DNA of 64,000 nucleotides from Novosphingobium sp. SG751A (GTDB lineage Bacteria > Pseudomonadota > Alphaproteobacteria > Sphingomonadales > Sphingomonadaceae). Shown here piece by piece: positions 53,908-64,000 of the stretch. The DNA is taken from NCBI RefSeq assembly GCF_013149295.1, contig NZ_JABGCB010000001.1, forward strand, positions 310,001 through 374,000. Reading direction: 5' to 3'. The notes under the pieces are model-generated. The model worked only from the letters and a program-made list of their open reading frames with translations. It was not told the origin of the DNA and ran no database searches. The position numbers were made by a program, and so were the translations under genes. Numbering within the stretch: position 1 is the first letter of the stretch; each line of letters begins with the position of its first letter.

Positions 53908-56705
53908 CAGAACTGCGTTCCCACGTTGAATTGGAAGGTCTTGGTGTCGTCGCCCTCTTCGTGCAGCAGCGACTTGGCAATGTCGATGCGGAACGGGCCG
54001 AAGGGCGAATTCCAGTTAAAGCCAACGCCGATCGCGATACGCGGACGCGGGCTGTCGCCGTAATAGAATTCCTTGAACGGACTGATATTGCTGCCAATTG
54101 CGGTGTTGGCGGCGCCCGTCGCGGTGTTGGTCTTGTTGGTCGTGGTGACCACGCTGCCATCGGTGTTGGTCTGATAATACAGCGCATTACCGGTGGTATC
54201 GCGGGTCGGCACAAAGATCGAGCAGCCCACATAGCCGCAGATCGCCGTCGAATCCTGAAGCGTGGGCTTGGTGATGCCCCAAACCGCGCCCGCATCAAGG
54301 AAGATCGAGGGACGGATGCCCATTTCCTTGGCGCCCGAACCCAGCGGAATTTCGACCTCGGCGTGGAACAGATAGTAATACTTGCCGCCGACCGCGTCCT
54401 GAGTCCAGGAATTCTTGTCCGTGGTCAGGACATAGGCCCCGGTGCTGTCGGTCGTATAAGGCTTGCGCACCACGCGCGGACCGATGCCGCGAATGTCGAA
54501 GCCGCGCATCTGCGGTTCGCCAAGATAGAAGCGGTCGGTCAGATAGACGTCATCCACCCCGGCCACATTACGGCTGCTGAGCGCCTTGATCGCGCCCGCT
54601 TCGCCCTTCATCGAGAAGATGAAGCCCTTGCCCAGCGGATAGAATTGCGAGGCATTGGCGCGCAGGCGCGCATAGCGCACATCACCGCCAAGCCCGGCGA
54701 AATCCACGCCCAGCGAGCCCGAACGGCCGCGCGTCGGGCGCACGCGATTGTCCAGATTGTCATAGATCAGCGAAGCGCCGACAATCGAGGAAAGGCGCTT
54801 GCCTTCCGCATCGCAAAGATAGCGGCCCGCGAGCAGCGGGTTACAAGCATTAACGCCGGAAGAATTCACCGTGTAAAACTGCGACTTGGACAGCGACACA
54901 TTGTCATAGTTCAACGTGTAACGACCAACCAGCGACATATATTCGGTCACCGGGAAACCAAGGCGAGCCTGAAAACCGATGGTCGAGTTGCTGTAGGTGG
55001 TCGAGGTGTTGCTGCTGTAATAATTGTAGTTATTATAGTCGCGGCGGTAGATATCGACACCCATCGAGACATTCTTGTCCATCAGATAGGGTTCGGTAAA
55101 GGACAGCACGAGGCTCTTGGAATAGCGCGAGACCGAGCCCGACAGGCCGATCGTCTGACCGCGCCCGCGGAAGTTGTTCTGGCGGATCGATGCCTGGAAA
55201 ATGAAGCTTTCAAGGCTGGAGTAACCGGCCGAGAGCTGCAATTCGCCGGTCGGCTTTTCTTCGACGTTGGCTTCCAGAATGATGCGGTCGCGCGCCGATC
55301 CGTTGACCTGCTTGACCTCGAACTTTTCCTGGAAATAGCCAAGGCTCTTGATACGGTTGGTCGAACGCTTCACCTGCACCGAGTTGAACGCATCGCCCTC
55401 GGCCAGACGGAATTCGCGGCGCACCACCTTGTCCTGCGTCAGCGTGTTGCCGTTCACGTCGATCCGCTCGACATAAACGCGCGGCGCTTCCTGAAGGTTG
55501 AAGGTAACGCCCATTTCCAGATTCTTGGCGTCGCGCTGATAATCGGGGCGCGCGTCGGCAAAGGCATAGCCGAACACGCCGACCGTCTCGTTCATCTTGT
55601 CGATCGTGTCTTCGACCAGCTTGGCGTTGTACCACTGGCCCTTCTTCATCGGCAATTGCTTGGCCAACTGCGCACCGTCAAAGTCGCGAAGCTGGCTTTC
55701 GACCTTCACATCGCCAAACTTATAGCGCTGCCCTTCTTCCACCACATAGGTGATGATGAAGTCGCGCTTGTTGGGCGTCAGTTCGGCCACGGCCGAGACC
55801 ACGCGGAAATCGGCATAGCCCTGCGTCAGATAGAACTGGCGCAGTTTCTGCTGGTCATAGGCCAGCTTGTCCGGGTCATAGGAGGTGTTCGAGCGGAAGA
55901 TATGCAAAGGCCGTGCGGTCTTGGTGATCATCGCAGCTTCAATTTCCTTGATGCTGAAATGGTCATTGCCGATCACGTTGATCTGGCGAACCTTCGACTT
56001 GGGGCCTTCGTTGATTTCAAAGACGATATCGACGCGGTTCTGGTCCAGCCGCACCATCTTGGGCTCCACCGTCGCGGCGAAGCGGCCCTGACGCTTGTAA
56101 AGCTCGATAATGCGCGACACGTCCGCGCGAACCTTGGACCGGGTAAAGATCTGGCGCGGGGCCAGCTTGATTTCCGGATTGATCTTGTCTTCCTTGAGGT
56201 GCTTGTTGCCCTCAAGCACGATGCGGTTGATGACCGGGTTTTCCTTAACCGTAATCACCACGCGCCCGGCATCGTTGCGCACCGAAACGTCGGCGAACAA
56301 TTCGGTGGCGTACAGATCCTTGAGCGCCTGGTCGGCGGCGGCCTCGCTATAGGGCTGGCCCGCGCGCATCTGGATATAGGACAGGACCGTATCGGGTTCG
56401 AGACGCTGCGCGCCCTCAACCGTAAGCGACAGGATCGGCTCGGCCGCAACCGTCGCCACCGGCTGGGCGGCAATCGCGGGGGTTGCCGCAGGAGTGGCAG
56501 CAGGCTTGGCCGCCGGAGCAGCAGCAGTGGCCGCAGCGGCGGACTTTTGCGCCGGACGCTCGGCCGCGCTTGCCATCTGGGGCGCGCCCGCCAAGATCGT
56601 CGTGCCCAGCAAGGCCATGCCGATCTGGCCCAGGCGAGTCATCTTATCCGTATTTGCCTGCCCGAAAGCCATATTCCGATCCATCTTCGACACGGTACTT
56701 CCCAT
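53907..56705 (-). CDS. bamA: Outer-membrane protein assembly factor BamA
   Basis: BamA (932 residues, start 56705 or 56672) inserts beta-barrel proteins in the outer membrane. A signal peptide, a long Ala/Pro-rich segment (about residues 45-90) not found in E. coli BamA, five POTRA domains (first: ILSLTVEGAQRLEPDTVLSYI), and a C-terminal barrel ending in FQFNVGTQF. The barrel has the motif VRGY-like PQMRGFDIRGIGP. Confidence 0.96.
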   Translation of the reverse strand: MGSTVSKMDRNMAFGQANTDKMTRLGQIGMALLGTTILAGAPQMASAAERPAQKSAAAATAAAPAAKPAATPAATPAIAAQPVATVAAEPILSLTVEGAQRLEPDTVLSYIQMRAGQPYSEAAADQALKDLYATELFADVSVRNDAGRVVITVKENPVINRIVLEGNKHLKEDKINPEIKLAPRQIFTRSKVRADVSRIIELYKRQGRFAATVEPKMVRLDQNRVDIVFEINEGPKSKVRQINVIGNDHFSIKEIEAAMITKTARPLHIFRSNTSYDPDKLAYDQQKLRQFYLTQGYADFRVVSAVAELTPNKRDFIITYVVEEGQRYKFGDVKVESQLRDFDGAQLAKQLPMKKGQWYNAKLVEDTIDKMNETVGVFGYAFADARPDYQRDAKNLEMGVTFNLQEAPRVYVERIDVNGNTLTQDKVVRREFRLAEGDAFNSVQVKRSTNRIKSLGYFQEKFEVKQVNGSARDRIILEANVEEKPTGELQLSAGYSSLESFIFQASIRQNNFRGRGQTIGLSGSVSRYSKSLVLSFTEPYLMDKNVSMGVDIYRRDYNNYNYYSSNTSTTYSNSTIGFQARLGFPVTEYMSLVGRYTLNYDNVSLSKSQFYTVNSSGVNACNPLLAGRYLCDAEGKRLSSIVGASLIYDNLDNRVRPTRGRSGSLGVDFAGLGGDVRYARLRANASQFYPLGKGFIFSMKGEAGAIKALSSRNVAGVDDVYLTDRFYLGEPQMRGFDIRGIGPRVVRKPYTTDSTGAYVLTTDKNSWTQDAVGGKYYYLFHAEVEIPLGSGAKEMGIRPSIFLDAGAVWGITKPTLQDSTAICGYVGCSIFVPTRDTTGNALYYQTNTDGSVVTTTNKTNTATGAANTAIGSNISPFKEFYYGDSPRPRIAIGVGFNWNSPFGPFRIDIAKSLLHEEGDDTKTFQFNVGTQF

Positions 56706-56929
56706 CCATTAGCAACCGTCGGTCACCCGACCGGTTAATGCGCCCCCGACAATCGGCCACCATCCGGCGGCCAGCTGCACGGTCCCCGTGTTTGCCCGTT
56801 TCATGGACCGGACGAACCGGCCGAAACAGCATCCCTTTTGCGCGTCATGCGCCCTCTGCCCGATGCGGGCCCAGCTTTCAAGGCATCTTGCGCCGTCCGG
56901 CCAAAAGCGGGCCGGTCAAAACCGCCCCG

Positions 56930-58051
56930 TTAAAGGCCGAACAAATCCGCCGGCACCAGATCGTTGATCGTGACGAACACCATCAACGCCAGCACGAAGG
57001 CAATCCCGGTGCGAAACGCCCATTCCTGGCTCTTCGCATCCAAAGGTTTGCGCCGCACCGCCTCGGCCAGATAAAATGCCAGATGTCCACCATCCAGCGC
57101 CGGGATTGGCAGCAGATTGATGAATGCCAAATTAATTGAAATGAAAGCAGCAAAGGACACAAACGGCAACCAGCCCATTTGCAGGGTCTGGCCCGAATAT
57201 TGCGCCATTTTGATCGGGCCGCTCATCTCGCGCACGCTGCGCTGGCCTGTCACGATCTGCTTCAAACCCGTGGCAATCAGGCCCATCAGATGGAGCGACT
57301 GATCGCCCGCCGTCACAAAGGAATCGACCACACCCATCCGGATATGGATCACCTCTGTATCGCCCAGCGGCCGCCCGACGCCAAGACGCCCGATCCGCGC
57401 GCTGTTGCCCAACCCGTCTTTCATCATTTCGGAGGCCAGCGTGACCGGGATCGTCAGGCGATGGCCCGAACGCTCGATCTGCAATTGCACGGTTTCGCCC
57501 GGAAAAGGTTTCACCGCATCGGGGATCTGCTCAAACCCGGAAATCGCCTTACCGTCGATGGCCACGATCCGGTCGCCCAACTGCACACCAGCAGCCTGCG
57601 CGGCGGAATTTTCGCCAAAGCGCCCCACCACGGCGGGCACGGTCAGGCGCCCATAGGCCATATTGAAAGCGGCAAAAATCAACACCGCCACGATCAGATT
57701 GGTCGCCGGGCCCGCCAGCACGATCAGGAAGCGCTGCCACAGGGGTTTGAAATGGAACCAGCCCTCGCGTTCCTTGATGTCGAGCGGGATCTTGTCCACC
57801 CCCGCCGAGGCAGGGTTCATGTCGCCTGCGAACTGAACATAGCCGCCCAAAGGCAGCATCGAGAGCCGCCAGCGCGTGCCTTGTCGATCCGTCCAGCCCG
57901 CGATTTCCCGGCCAAAACCAATGGAAAAGGCCACCACCCTCACCCCGCACCAGCGGCCAACCAGATAGTGGCCCAGCTCATGCACCAGCACCAGCGGCCC
58001 CAGCAGCAGGGCAAAGGCAAGGATCGTCATCAAAATCGTCGGCTGCGCCAT
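56930..58051 (-). CDS. rseP: Site-2 protease RseP
   Basis: RseP (373 residues) is an intramembrane zinc protease. Active-site VLVHELGHYLVGR, one PDZ domain (about residues 120-205), and the later zinc ligand region NLLPIPALDGGH. Gap of 224 bases to bamA holds no gene that I see. Processes membrane anti-sigma factors and signal peptides. Confidence 0.96.
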   Translation of the reverse strand: MAQPTILMTILAFALLLGPLVLVHELGHYLVGRWCGVRVVAFSIGFGREIAGWTDRQGTRWRLSMLPLGGYVQFAGDMNPASAGVDKIPLDIKEREGWFHFKPLWQRFLIVLAGPATNLIVAVLIFAAFNMAYGRLTVPAVVGRFGENSAAQAAGVQLGDRIVAIDGKAISGFEQIPDAVKPFPGETVQLQIERSGHRLTIPVTLASEMMKDGLGNSARIGRLGVGRPLGDTEVIHIRMGVVDSFVTAGDQSLHLMGLIATGLKQIVTGQRSVREMSGPIKMAQYSGQTLQMGWLPFVSFAAFISINLAFINLLPIPALDGGHLAFYLAEAVRRKPLDAKSQEWAFRTGIAFVLALMVFVTINDLVPADLFGL

Positions 58052-58054
58052 GGT

Positions 58055-59224
58055 TCAGGCCATCTCCAGCAAGGCGGCGGCGCGGCGGCGGGCCTGCGCA
58101 TCCACCTCATGCACCTCTTCAATAGCAGCCGGAGGCGGCGGCGCATAGGCGCTCAGCACATCCTCGACCATCGCGGGAATGCGGGTAAAGCCGATCCGGC
58201 CGTTGAGGAAAGCATCGACCGCCACTTCATTGGCCGCGTTCAGCACCGCCGGAATGCCGCCTCCGGCATGGGCCGCCTGCCGCGCCAGCCTTGTTGCGGG
58301 AAAACGCTTTTCATCGGGCGCGCGGAAGGTCAATTCGCCAATCGCGGCCAGATCGAGCTGGCTCGACAGCGGCGTCTCCATCCGCTCCGGCCATGCCAGG
58401 CACGAGGCAATCGGCACGCGCATGTCGGACGGCCCCAATTGCGCCAGCGTTGAACCGTCGTGATATTCCACCATCGAATGGATGATCGATTGGGGATGGA
58501 CGATGATGCGCAACCGATCCAGCCCCACCGGGAACAGGTGATAGGCCTCGATGAACTCCAGCCCCTTGTTCATCATGCTGGCCGAATCGACGCTGATCTT
58601 GGCGCCCATGCTCCAGTTGGGATGCTTGATCGCCTGGGCCGGGGTGGCGCTCTGCAATTGCTCAAGGCTCCAGTCGCGGAACGGGCCGCCGCTGGCCGTC
58701 AGCGTGATCCAGCGGACGTGGCGGGTCTTGTTGCCCGACAGGCATTGAAAGATCGCATTATGCTCGGAATCAACCGGCAGCAGCGTAGTGCCATGCTTGG
58801 CCACCGCCGCGATCATCAACTCGCCCGCCGAAACCAGCGCTTCCTTATTGGCCAGCGCCACGGTGCGGCCCTGCTCAATCGCGGCCATCGTGGGGGCCAA
58901 TCCGGCGCAACCGACAATCGAGGCCATCACAATATCAGCCGGACGCCGCGCGGCGTCGACCAGAGCACCCGCCCCCGCCATAGCCTCAATACCGGTCCCG
59001 GCCAAAGCCTCGCTCAGCGCGGGCAGCGCGGCATGATCGGCACAAACCGCCACCTCGGCCTCGAACTCCCGCGCCAGCGCCGCCAGCGCCTGCGCATTGC
59101 CATTGGCCGTCAACGCGACAACGCGCCACTCCTCGCGATTGCGCCGGATCAGATCCAGCGTGGAGGCGCCGATCGAACCGGTGGCGCCCAAAACGGATAT
59201 TGATCGCACGGAAATGGATCGCAC
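58055..59224 (-). CDS. dxr: 1-deoxy-D-xylulose-5-phosphate reductoisomerase
   Basis: Dxr (389 residues) makes 2-C-methylerythritol 4-phosphate, the first committed step of non-mevalonate isoprenoid synthesis. NADPH motif SVLGATGSIGASTLDLI, LLPVDSEHNAIFQ, TASGGPFRD and NWSMGAKISVDSASMMNKGLE. Start is GTG at 59224 (or a second GTG at 59209). Three bases before rseP. Confidence 0.96.
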   Translation of the reverse strand: MRSISVRSISVLGATGSIGASTLDLIRRNREEWRVVALTANGNAQALAALAREFEAEVAVCADHAALPALSEALAGTGIEAMAGAGALVDAARRPADIVMASIVGCAGLAPTMAAIEQGRTVALANKEALVSAGELMIAAVAKHGTTLLPVDSEHNAIFQCLSGNKTRHVRWITLTASGGPFRDWSLEQLQSATPAQAIKHPNWSMGAKISVDSASMMNKGLEFIEAYHLFPVGLDRLRIIVHPQSIIHSMVEYHDGSTLAQLGPSDMRVPIASCLAWPERMETPLSSQLDLAAIGELTFRAPDEKRFPATRLARQAAHAGGGIPAVLNAANEVAVDAFLNGRIGFTRIPAMVEDVLSAYAPPPPAAIEEVHEVDAQARRRAAALLEMA

Positions 59225-59971
59225 TTAGAATCTTCCTATTGCGCCGAGCATCCCGGCAACGAACAGCACCGCGAGCAAACCGTCAACCCTGTCGAACAGC
59301 CCGCCATGGCCCGGAATGAGATGGCCGGAGTCCTTGACCCCCGCGCGGCGCTTCATCCAGCTTTCGAAAAAGTCGCCGGTTTGGGCGATGATGGCGACCA
59401 GCAGGCCGCTCACCGCAACCTCCAGCCAGTTAATGGCGAAAGGCGCAGCGGCAACCGGAATATGCAGCGCCGCCATCGCGCTGACGGCGCGCCAATGCGC
59501 ATAGGCCTGAAGCCCGGCCAGCGCCAGACCAGCGCCAATGGCCCCGCCTGCAAGCCCGCTCCACGTCTTGCTGGGGCTGATTTTCGGCGCGATCTTTGGC
59601 CCGCCAAAGGTGCGCCCGGCAAAATAGGCGCCAATATCGGTCGCGATCACCGCCAGCACCGGCATCAGCACCGACACGGTATCCTCGGCCCGCAGCACGA
59701 TCAGCATCTCGCCCGCCAGCCCGACATAGGCCACGCCCGCCGCCAGCCAGATGAGCCGCGCCCAATGGCTTGCCGCAATAGCGCGCGAGAGCTTGCTCCA
59801 CTCCCACAAGACGCCCGTAGCGACCAGCAGCACGAAGACCGTCCATGCAATCCCGCCCAGCCAGAGCGCTCCGCCCGCGACCGCCACCATCACGATGGCC
59901 GAAAGCGTGCGCGCCTTAAGATCAGAGTTTTTCTTGGGAGCCGCAGCCCCCTCGCCTTCAGCGGCCGCCAA
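59225..59971 (-). CDS. cdsA: Phosphatidate cytidylyltransferase
   Basis: CdsA (248 residues) makes CDP-diacylglycerol from phosphatidate. About seven membrane segments; C-terminal signature [18 protein letters not shown] and the closing [31 protein letters not shown] choose a TTG start at 59971 with GGGAG 7 bases before it, overlapping the uppS end by 14 bases. The longer frame to 60253 is inside uppS and is not conserved-looking. Confidence 0.88.
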   Translation of the reverse strand: MAAAEGEGAAAPKKNSDLKARTLSAIVMVAVAGGALWLGGIAWTVFVLLVATGVLWEWSKLSRAIAASHWARLIWLAAGVAYVGLAGEMLIVLRAEDTVSVLMPVLAVIATDIGAYFAGRTFGGPKIAPKISPSKTWSGLAGGAIGAGLALAGLQAYAHWRAVSAMAALHIPVAAAPFAINWLEVAVSGLLVAIIAQTGDFFESWMKRRAGVKDSGHLIPGHGGLFDRVDGLLAVLFVAGMLGAIGRF

Positions 59972-60668
59972 AGCGACGCTCCCGCTGACCAAAGGCGCCA
60001 AGCGCGTGGGCCAGATGGTCGGGCGTGAAATCGGGCCACAGCACATCGGTGAACCACATTTCGGCATAGGCGGCCTGCCACAGCAGGAAGTTCGACAGGC
60101 GCACCTCGCCGCTGGTGCGCACCACCAGATCGAGCGGCGGCAGGCAGGCCGTGTCGAGTTCGGCCTCGATGGCCTCCGCCGTGATTTCCCCCTTGATCGC
60201 CGCCGCAGCGGCCGCGCGGGCGATCTCCTGCTGGCTGCCGTAATTGAGCGCAATGGCCAGTGTCAGCTCGCAATTGCCCGCAGTGCGCGCCATCGCACCT
60301 TCAAGCAGATCGACAATGTCTGCTGACAAAGCCTTGTAATCACCAATAATTTTCAAACGAACGCCGTTGGCAGCAATCTCGTCGATATCGCTGATGATAA
60401 AGCGCTTGAGCAGCCCCATCAGGTCCGACACTTCCTGTTCCGGGCGGCGCCAGTTTTCCGACGAAAACGCATAAAGCGTGACCGCCTCCAGCCCCATGCC
60501 GCGCACCCCGCGGATCAGGCGGCGCACCGCCTCGACCCCGCGTTGATGCCCCAGCACGCGAGGCAAATGGCGCTTCTTGGCCCAGCGGCCATTCCCATCC
60601 ATGATGATGGCCACGTGGCGGACACCGTGTTCGGGTCCGCCAGAAGCAGGAAGTACCGCAGCGGTCAC
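59958..60668 (-). CDS. uppS: Undecaprenyl diphosphate synthase
   Basis: UppS (236 residues) makes the C55 lipid carrier for cell-wall synthesis. Motifs: [41 protein letters not shown], and [21 protein letters not shown] start at 60668 overlaps the frr stop (GTGA). Confidence 0.96.
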   Translation of the reverse strand: MTAAVLPASGGPEHGVRHVAIIMDGNGRWAKKRHLPRVLGHQRGVEAVRRLIRGVRGMGLEAVTLYAFSSENWRRPEQEVSDLMGLLKRFIISDIDEIAANGVRLKIIGDYKALSADIVDLLEGAMARTAGNCELTLAIALNYGSQQEIARAAAAAAIKGEITAEAIEAELDTACLPPLDLVVRTSGEVRLSNFLLWQAAYAEMWFTDVLWPDFTPDHLAHALGAFGQRERRFGGR

Positions 60669-61228
60669 TTGCCCAGGATTTCCTTTTCCTTGGCCGCAGC
60701 GGCTTCATCGGCGCCCTTGATCGCCTCGTCGGTCAGCTTCTGCACTTCGGTTTCAAAGCGCTTGCGCTCGTCTTCCGAGATCAGCTTCTTGTTCTCGTCA
60801 GCCTTGAGCGCTTCCATGCCGTCGCGGCGGACATTGCGGATCGCGATGCGCGCGCCTTCGGCATATTTGCTGGCCAACTTGGCCAGTTCCTTGCGGCGTT
60901 CCTCGGTCAGATCGGGGATCGGCAGACGGATCGTATTGCCGTCGGTGATCGGGTTCAGGCCCAGACCCGCCGAACGGATCGCCTTTTCCACCGGCGTCAC
61001 ACTCGAACGGTCCCACACGGTCACGGTCAACATGCGCGATTCGGGCGCGGCCACCGTGGCGCAGGCGTTGAGCGGCATGTGGCTGCCATAGATTTCGACC
61101 GTGATCGGATCGAGCAGCGCGGTATTGGCGCGGCCCGTGCGCAGGCCCGACAGATCGCCCTTCAACGATTCCACCGCGCCCTTCATCCGGCGCTCAAGAT
61201 CAGCCTTGTCATATTTGGGAGCAGCCAT
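60665..61228 (-). CDS. frr: Ribosome recycling factor
   Basis: RRF (187 residues) splits ribosomes after termination, with [33 protein letters not shown] at the N-terminus, [16 protein letters not shown], and the long C-terminal helices. Fifteen bases after pyrH. Confidence 0.97.
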   Translation of the reverse strand: MAAPKYDKADLERRMKGAVESLKGDLSGLRTGRANTALLDPITVEIYGSHMPLNACATVAAPESRMLTVTVWDRSSVTPVEKAIRSAGLGLNPITDGNTIRLPIPDLTEERRKELAKLASKYAEGARIAIRNVRRDGMEALKADENKKLISEDERKRFETEVQKLTDEAIKGADEAAAAKEKEILGK

Positions 61229-61243
61229 TGGTAATCTCCTGAA

Positions 61244-61957
61244 TTACTGCACAATCGTCTGGACGCCTTGCCCCACCAGCACGCGGGCCAGATTGCCACG
61301 CTCGCGGATGGAAAAGACGACGATCGGAATCTTGTTGTCACGGCACAGCGCCACCGCGCTGGCATCCATTACCTTGAGGTTGTCGGCCAGAACAGTGTCA
61401 TAGTCGATGGTGTCATAACGCTTTGCCGCAGGATCATGCTTGGGATCGGCATTGTACACGCCATCTACACTGGTGCCCTTGAGCAGCGCATCGCAACGCA
61501 TTTCGGCCGCACGCAAGGCCGCGCCCGAATCCGTGGTGAAATAAGGCGCGCCAACCCCGGCAGCAAAGATCACCACACGGCCCTTTTCAAGATGGCGCTC
61601 GGCGCGGCGGCGGATGACCGGCTCGCACACCTTGTCCATTTCGATCGCGCTCTGCACACGGGTGGGAACGCCCAGTTGCTCCAGGGCATTCTGCATCGCC
61701 AGCGCGTTCATCACCGTGGCCAGCATGCCCATATAATCAGCCTGCGCGCGGTCCATGCCCTTGGCGGCACCCGCCATGCCGCGGAAGATATTGCCCCCGC
61801 CGATCACCAGACAGATTTCCAGACCGCTTTCCTTGGCAGCCTTCACCTCGGCGGCCATTTCGGCGACGAATTCGGGATCGATGCCGAAAGGCTGGCTTCC
61901 CATCAACACTTCGCCCGAAAGTTTCAGCAAAACGCGCTTATATTGGGGCTGAGCCAT
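61244..61957 (-). CDS. pyrH: Uridylate kinase
   Basis: PyrH (237 residues) phosphorylates UMP. Amino-acid-kinase motifs [24 protein letters not shown], and [20 protein letters not shown]. The 170 bases between it and tsf hold the tsf terminator and the pyrH promoter. Confidence 0.97.
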   Translation of the reverse strand: MAQPQYKRVLLKLSGEVLMGSQPFGIDPEFVAEMAAEVKAAKESGLEICLVIGGGNIFRGMAGAAKGMDRAQADYMGMLATVMNALAMQNALEQLGVPTRVQSAIEMDKVCEPVIRRRAERHLEKGRVVIFAAGVGAPYFTTDSGAALRAAEMRCDALLKGTSVDGVYNADPKHDPAAKRYDTIDYDTVLADNLKVMDASAVALCRDNKIPIVVFSIRERGNLARVLVGQGVQTIVQ

Positions 61958-62073
61958 GGTTTCGATCTATCCTTATGCTTCGCAAGCGCCCTTATACCGT
62001 GGCGTTGCCCGTGCCAAGGGTGCGCAAAAACTAATGCACACAGGGATAGAGAAAACGCGCCGGAGCACCAAAC

Positions 62074-62100
62074 AAAAAGGCCCGCCGTTTCCGGCGAGCC
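62074..62100 (-). terminator. Intrinsic terminator after tsf
   Basis: On the minus strand GGCTCGCCG-GAAA-CGGCGGGCC, then T's (stem 62092-62100 with 62079-62087). It separates rpsB-tsf from the pyrH unit. Confidence 0.87.
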
Positions 62101-62127
62101 CCTTGTTTTCCATTGCTGGAAAGAAAC

Positions 62128-63054
62128 TTACTTCAGGCCGGCGGCAGCAGCCACTTCGGCGGCGAAGTCGGTTTCTTCCTTTTCGATGCCTTCGCCAAGC
62201 TGGAAGCGGACATAGTCCACCAGCTTGATCGTGGCACCGGCTTCCTTGGCCGCGGCGGCAACGACGTCCGAAACCGGGGTCTTGCCGTCCATCACGAAGA
62301 GCTGCGACAGAAGAGCATTTTCCTTGGCATACTTGGCCACGGCGCCGTCGATCATCTTGGCCTGAACGGCTTCGGGCTTGCCCGATTCAGCAGCCTTTTC
62401 AGCAGCGATCTTGCGCTCGCGCTCGATCAGAGCCGAGTCAAGGTCATCAGCCGACAGGGCCAGCGGGAAAGCGGCGGCAATGTGCATGCCGATCTGCTTG
62501 CCCAGCGGCTCCAGAACGTCAGCCGGAGCATTGCCTTCCAGAGCGACCAGCACGCCGATCTTGCCCAGGTTGGGGGCGGCGGCATTGTGCATGTAGGCCA
62601 CGACCACGCCTTCCGAGACCGAAACGGCCTTGATGCGGCGGATCTGCTGGTTTTCGCCAATGGTGGCCACGTTGCTCGTCAGCTTTTCGCCAACCGTGCC
62701 GCCGTCAGGATAGGCAGCAGCCTTGAGCGCTTCGACTTCGACGACATCGCCGTTCAGAGCGACTTCGGTGGTCTTGCGCACGAAATCCTGGAACTGGTCG
62801 TTCTTGGCGACGAAGTCGGTTTCCGAGTTCACTTCGACCGCGATGCCCTTGGTGCCGGCAATCGCCAGACCCACCAGACCTTCAGCGGCGGTGCGGCTCG
62901 ACTTCTTGGCGGCAGCAGCCAGACCCTTGGCGCGCAGGGCGTCAACGGCAGCTTCCATGTCGCCATTGGCTTCCTTGAGCGCCTTCTGGCAATCCATCAT
63001 GCCAGCGCCAGTGCGTTCGCGCAGGTTCTTCACGTCGGCGGCAGTAAAGGCCAT
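62128..63054 (-). CDS. tsf: Elongation factor Ts
   Basis: EF-Ts (308 residues) recharges EF-Tu with GTP. N-terminal [21 protein letters not shown], the TDFVAKN motif, and later domain LVALEGNAP. In the usual pair with rpsB, 109 bases apart; the gap contains GC-rich hairpins (for example 63091-63115) without T-runs. Confidence 0.97.
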   Translation of the reverse strand: MAFTAADVKNLRERTGAGMMDCQKALKEANGDMEAAVDALRAKGLAAAAKKSSRTAAEGLVGLAIAGTKGIAVEVNSETDFVAKNDQFQDFVRKTTEVALNGDVVEVEALKAAAYPDGGTVGEKLTSNVATIGENQQIRRIKAVSVSEGVVVAYMHNAAAPNLGKIGVLVALEGNAPADVLEPLGKQIGMHIAAAFPLALSADDLDSALIERERKIAAEKAAESGKPEAVQAKMIDGAVAKYAKENALLSQLFVMDGKTPVSDVVAAAAKEAGATIKLVDYVRFQLGEGIEKEETDFAAEVAAAAGLK

Positions 63055-63163
63055 GTCCGATAGTCCTTAGACAAGAGTTTTATACAGTTGCGCCGGGCCA
63101 CATGGACCCGGCGCGTTCCAGTTTTGTGACGGCGCCCGTTTCAGGCGCCAGTCCAAAGGCTTA

Positions 63164-63919
63164 TCAGCCTTCGATCACTTCTTCGGCAACCGGCTCGGCC
63201 ATAGCGCCGATGTCCGCGCCCGAAGCGACCACAGCCGCGCGGTTGCCCTTGGTGGCAGCAGCGGCAACAGCGTCGCAGTACAGGCGGATGGCGCGCGAGG
63301 CGTCATCGTTGGCGGGGATCGGGAAAGCGATGCCTTCGGGCGAAACGTTCGAGTCGAGGATCGCAACGACCGGGATACCCAGCACGTTGGCTTCCTTGAT
63401 CGCCAGTTCTTCCTTGTTGGCGTCGATCACGAACATCACGTCGGGGATGCCGCCCATGTCGCGGATGCCGCCCAGCGACAGTTCGAGCTTGTCGCGCTCG
63501 CGGGTCAGCTGAAGGATTTCCTTCTTGGTCAGGCCCGAGGTGGCGCTGGCCAGACGTTCTTCCAGCGTCTTGAGGCGCTTGATCGACTGCGAGATCGTCT
63601 TCCAGTTGGTGAGCATGCCGCCCAGCCAGCGATGGTTGACGAAGTGCTGACCGGCAGCGCGAGCGGCTTCAGCGATGGGTTCCTGGGCCTGACGCTTGGT
63701 GCCGACGAACAGAACCTTGCCACCGGCCTGAACGGTCGCCGAGATAAACTCCAGAGCGCGGCTGAAGAGCGGCACGGTCTGCGACAGGTCAAGGATGTGG
63801 ATGCCGTTGCGCGCGCCGAAGATATAGGGCTTCATGCGCGGGTTCCAACGGTGCGTCTGGTGGCCGAAGTGGGCACCGGCTTCGATAAGCTGCTGAATCG
63901 TAACGACGGGAGCCGCCAT
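63164..63919 (-). CDS. rpsB: Ribosomal protein uS2
   Basis: uS2 (251 residues) of the 30S subunit. [36 protein letters not shown] (motif at residues 9-45), [16 protein letters not shown], and [27 protein letters not shown] ribosome site before ATG 63919. The 81 bases to the window end are leader/promoter. Confidence 0.98.
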   Translation of the reverse strand: MAAPVVTIQQLIEAGAHFGHQTHRWNPRMKPYIFGARNGIHILDLSQTVPLFSRALEFISATVQAGGKVLFVGTKRQAQEPIAEAARAAGQHFVNHRWLGGMLTNWKTISQSIKRLKTLEERLASATSGLTKKEILQLTRERDKLELSLGGIRDMGGIPDVMFVIDANKEELAIKEANVLGIPVVAILDSNVSPEGIAFPIPANDDASRAIRLYCDAVAAAATKGNRAAVVASGADIGAMAEPVAEEVIEG

Positions 63920-64000
63920 AAATAAGTCCTTCCGGTTGTTCCTCTGAGACGCTGGAACCGTGCGGCCAAGGCCATGAAGGCCCGAATTCCCGCTGCGGCA

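Noticed and set aside
53931-56738. A 935-codon open frame on the plus strand opposite bamA
   Set aside because: It is antisense to a clear bamA, is rich in Arg/His/Ala as GC-rich shadow frames are, and has no recognisable domain.
63055-63163. GC-rich hairpins between rpsB and tsf as a terminator
   Set aside because: No T-run follows on the minus strand; at most an mRNA structure.

Overview
The window comes from a high-GC alphaproteobacterium, most likely a sphingomonad (Sphingomonadaceae, Novosphingobium/Sphingobium-like). Reasons: the runs tkt-gap-pgk-fba-thiE and zapA-6S RNA-fau; the order rpsB-tsf-pyrH-frr-uppS-cdsA-dxr-rseP-bamA-skp-fabZ with no lpxD or lpxA around fabZ (sphingomonads replace lipid A with glycosphingolipids); and small markers such as DUF2842. 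No lookup was possible, so the genus is inference.

Positions 1-17,564 are a complete hydrogen-oxidation island, all on the minus strand. Read in the direction of transcription it is hupS-hupL-hupE-hupC, an intrinsic terminator, then hupD-F-G-H-I-J-K, hypA-B-C-D-E, hoxA/hupR, hoxJ/hupT, hupU/hoxB, hupV/hoxC and hypF (cut by the window edge). The structural enzyme is a membrane-bound, Tat-exported [NiFe] hydrogenase whose small subunit has the six-cysteine pattern of oxygen-tolerant group 1d enzymes. hupD-K and hypA-F are the maturation set, and HupE is a nickel permease. HupU/HupV is a cytoplasmic H2 sensor: no signal peptide, and the large subunit stops at the final histidine with no extension to cleave. 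It would signal through HoxJ and HoxA to sigma-54 promoters. I find two such -24/-12 promoters, one before hupS and one before hupD. They share 15 of 16 bases, and both have TTCCACT-type sites about 80-100 bp upstream. The sensor genes therefore lie inside the operon that the sensor controls.

Positions 17,790-22,060 (plus strand) hold a small DUF2946-like membrane protein, a TonB-dependent receptor, a type II asparaginase and a GNAT acetyltransferase. The first two diverge from hupS, so a role in metal (nickel?) supply is possible but unproven.

Positions 22,100-46,830 are housekeeping: tRNA-Leu, an inositol-phosphatase family protein, EF-P, an OPT transporter, thiE, fba, pgk, gap, tkt, a small coiled-coil gene, zapA, 6S RNA, 5-formyl-THF cyclo-ligase, DUF2842, two identical tRNA-Asp, a YdeI-like protein, thyA, a chemoreceptor, tRNA-Pro, a GGDEF-EAL protein, dapF, mtaB, ftsY, yciB, a superoxide dismutase and kup. 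An inverted repeat before fba shares a 10-mer with the region before tkt.

Positions 46,930-51,942 are the cytochrome c maturation operon ccmC-D-E-F-G-H-I, including a 46-residue ccmD. After tRNA-His and rpmE comes the envelope/translation block (52,726-63,919, minus strand): rpsB, tsf, pyrH, frr, uppS, cdsA, dxr, rseP, bamA, skp and fabZ. I saw no insertion sequence, CRISPR array, prophage or replication origin.
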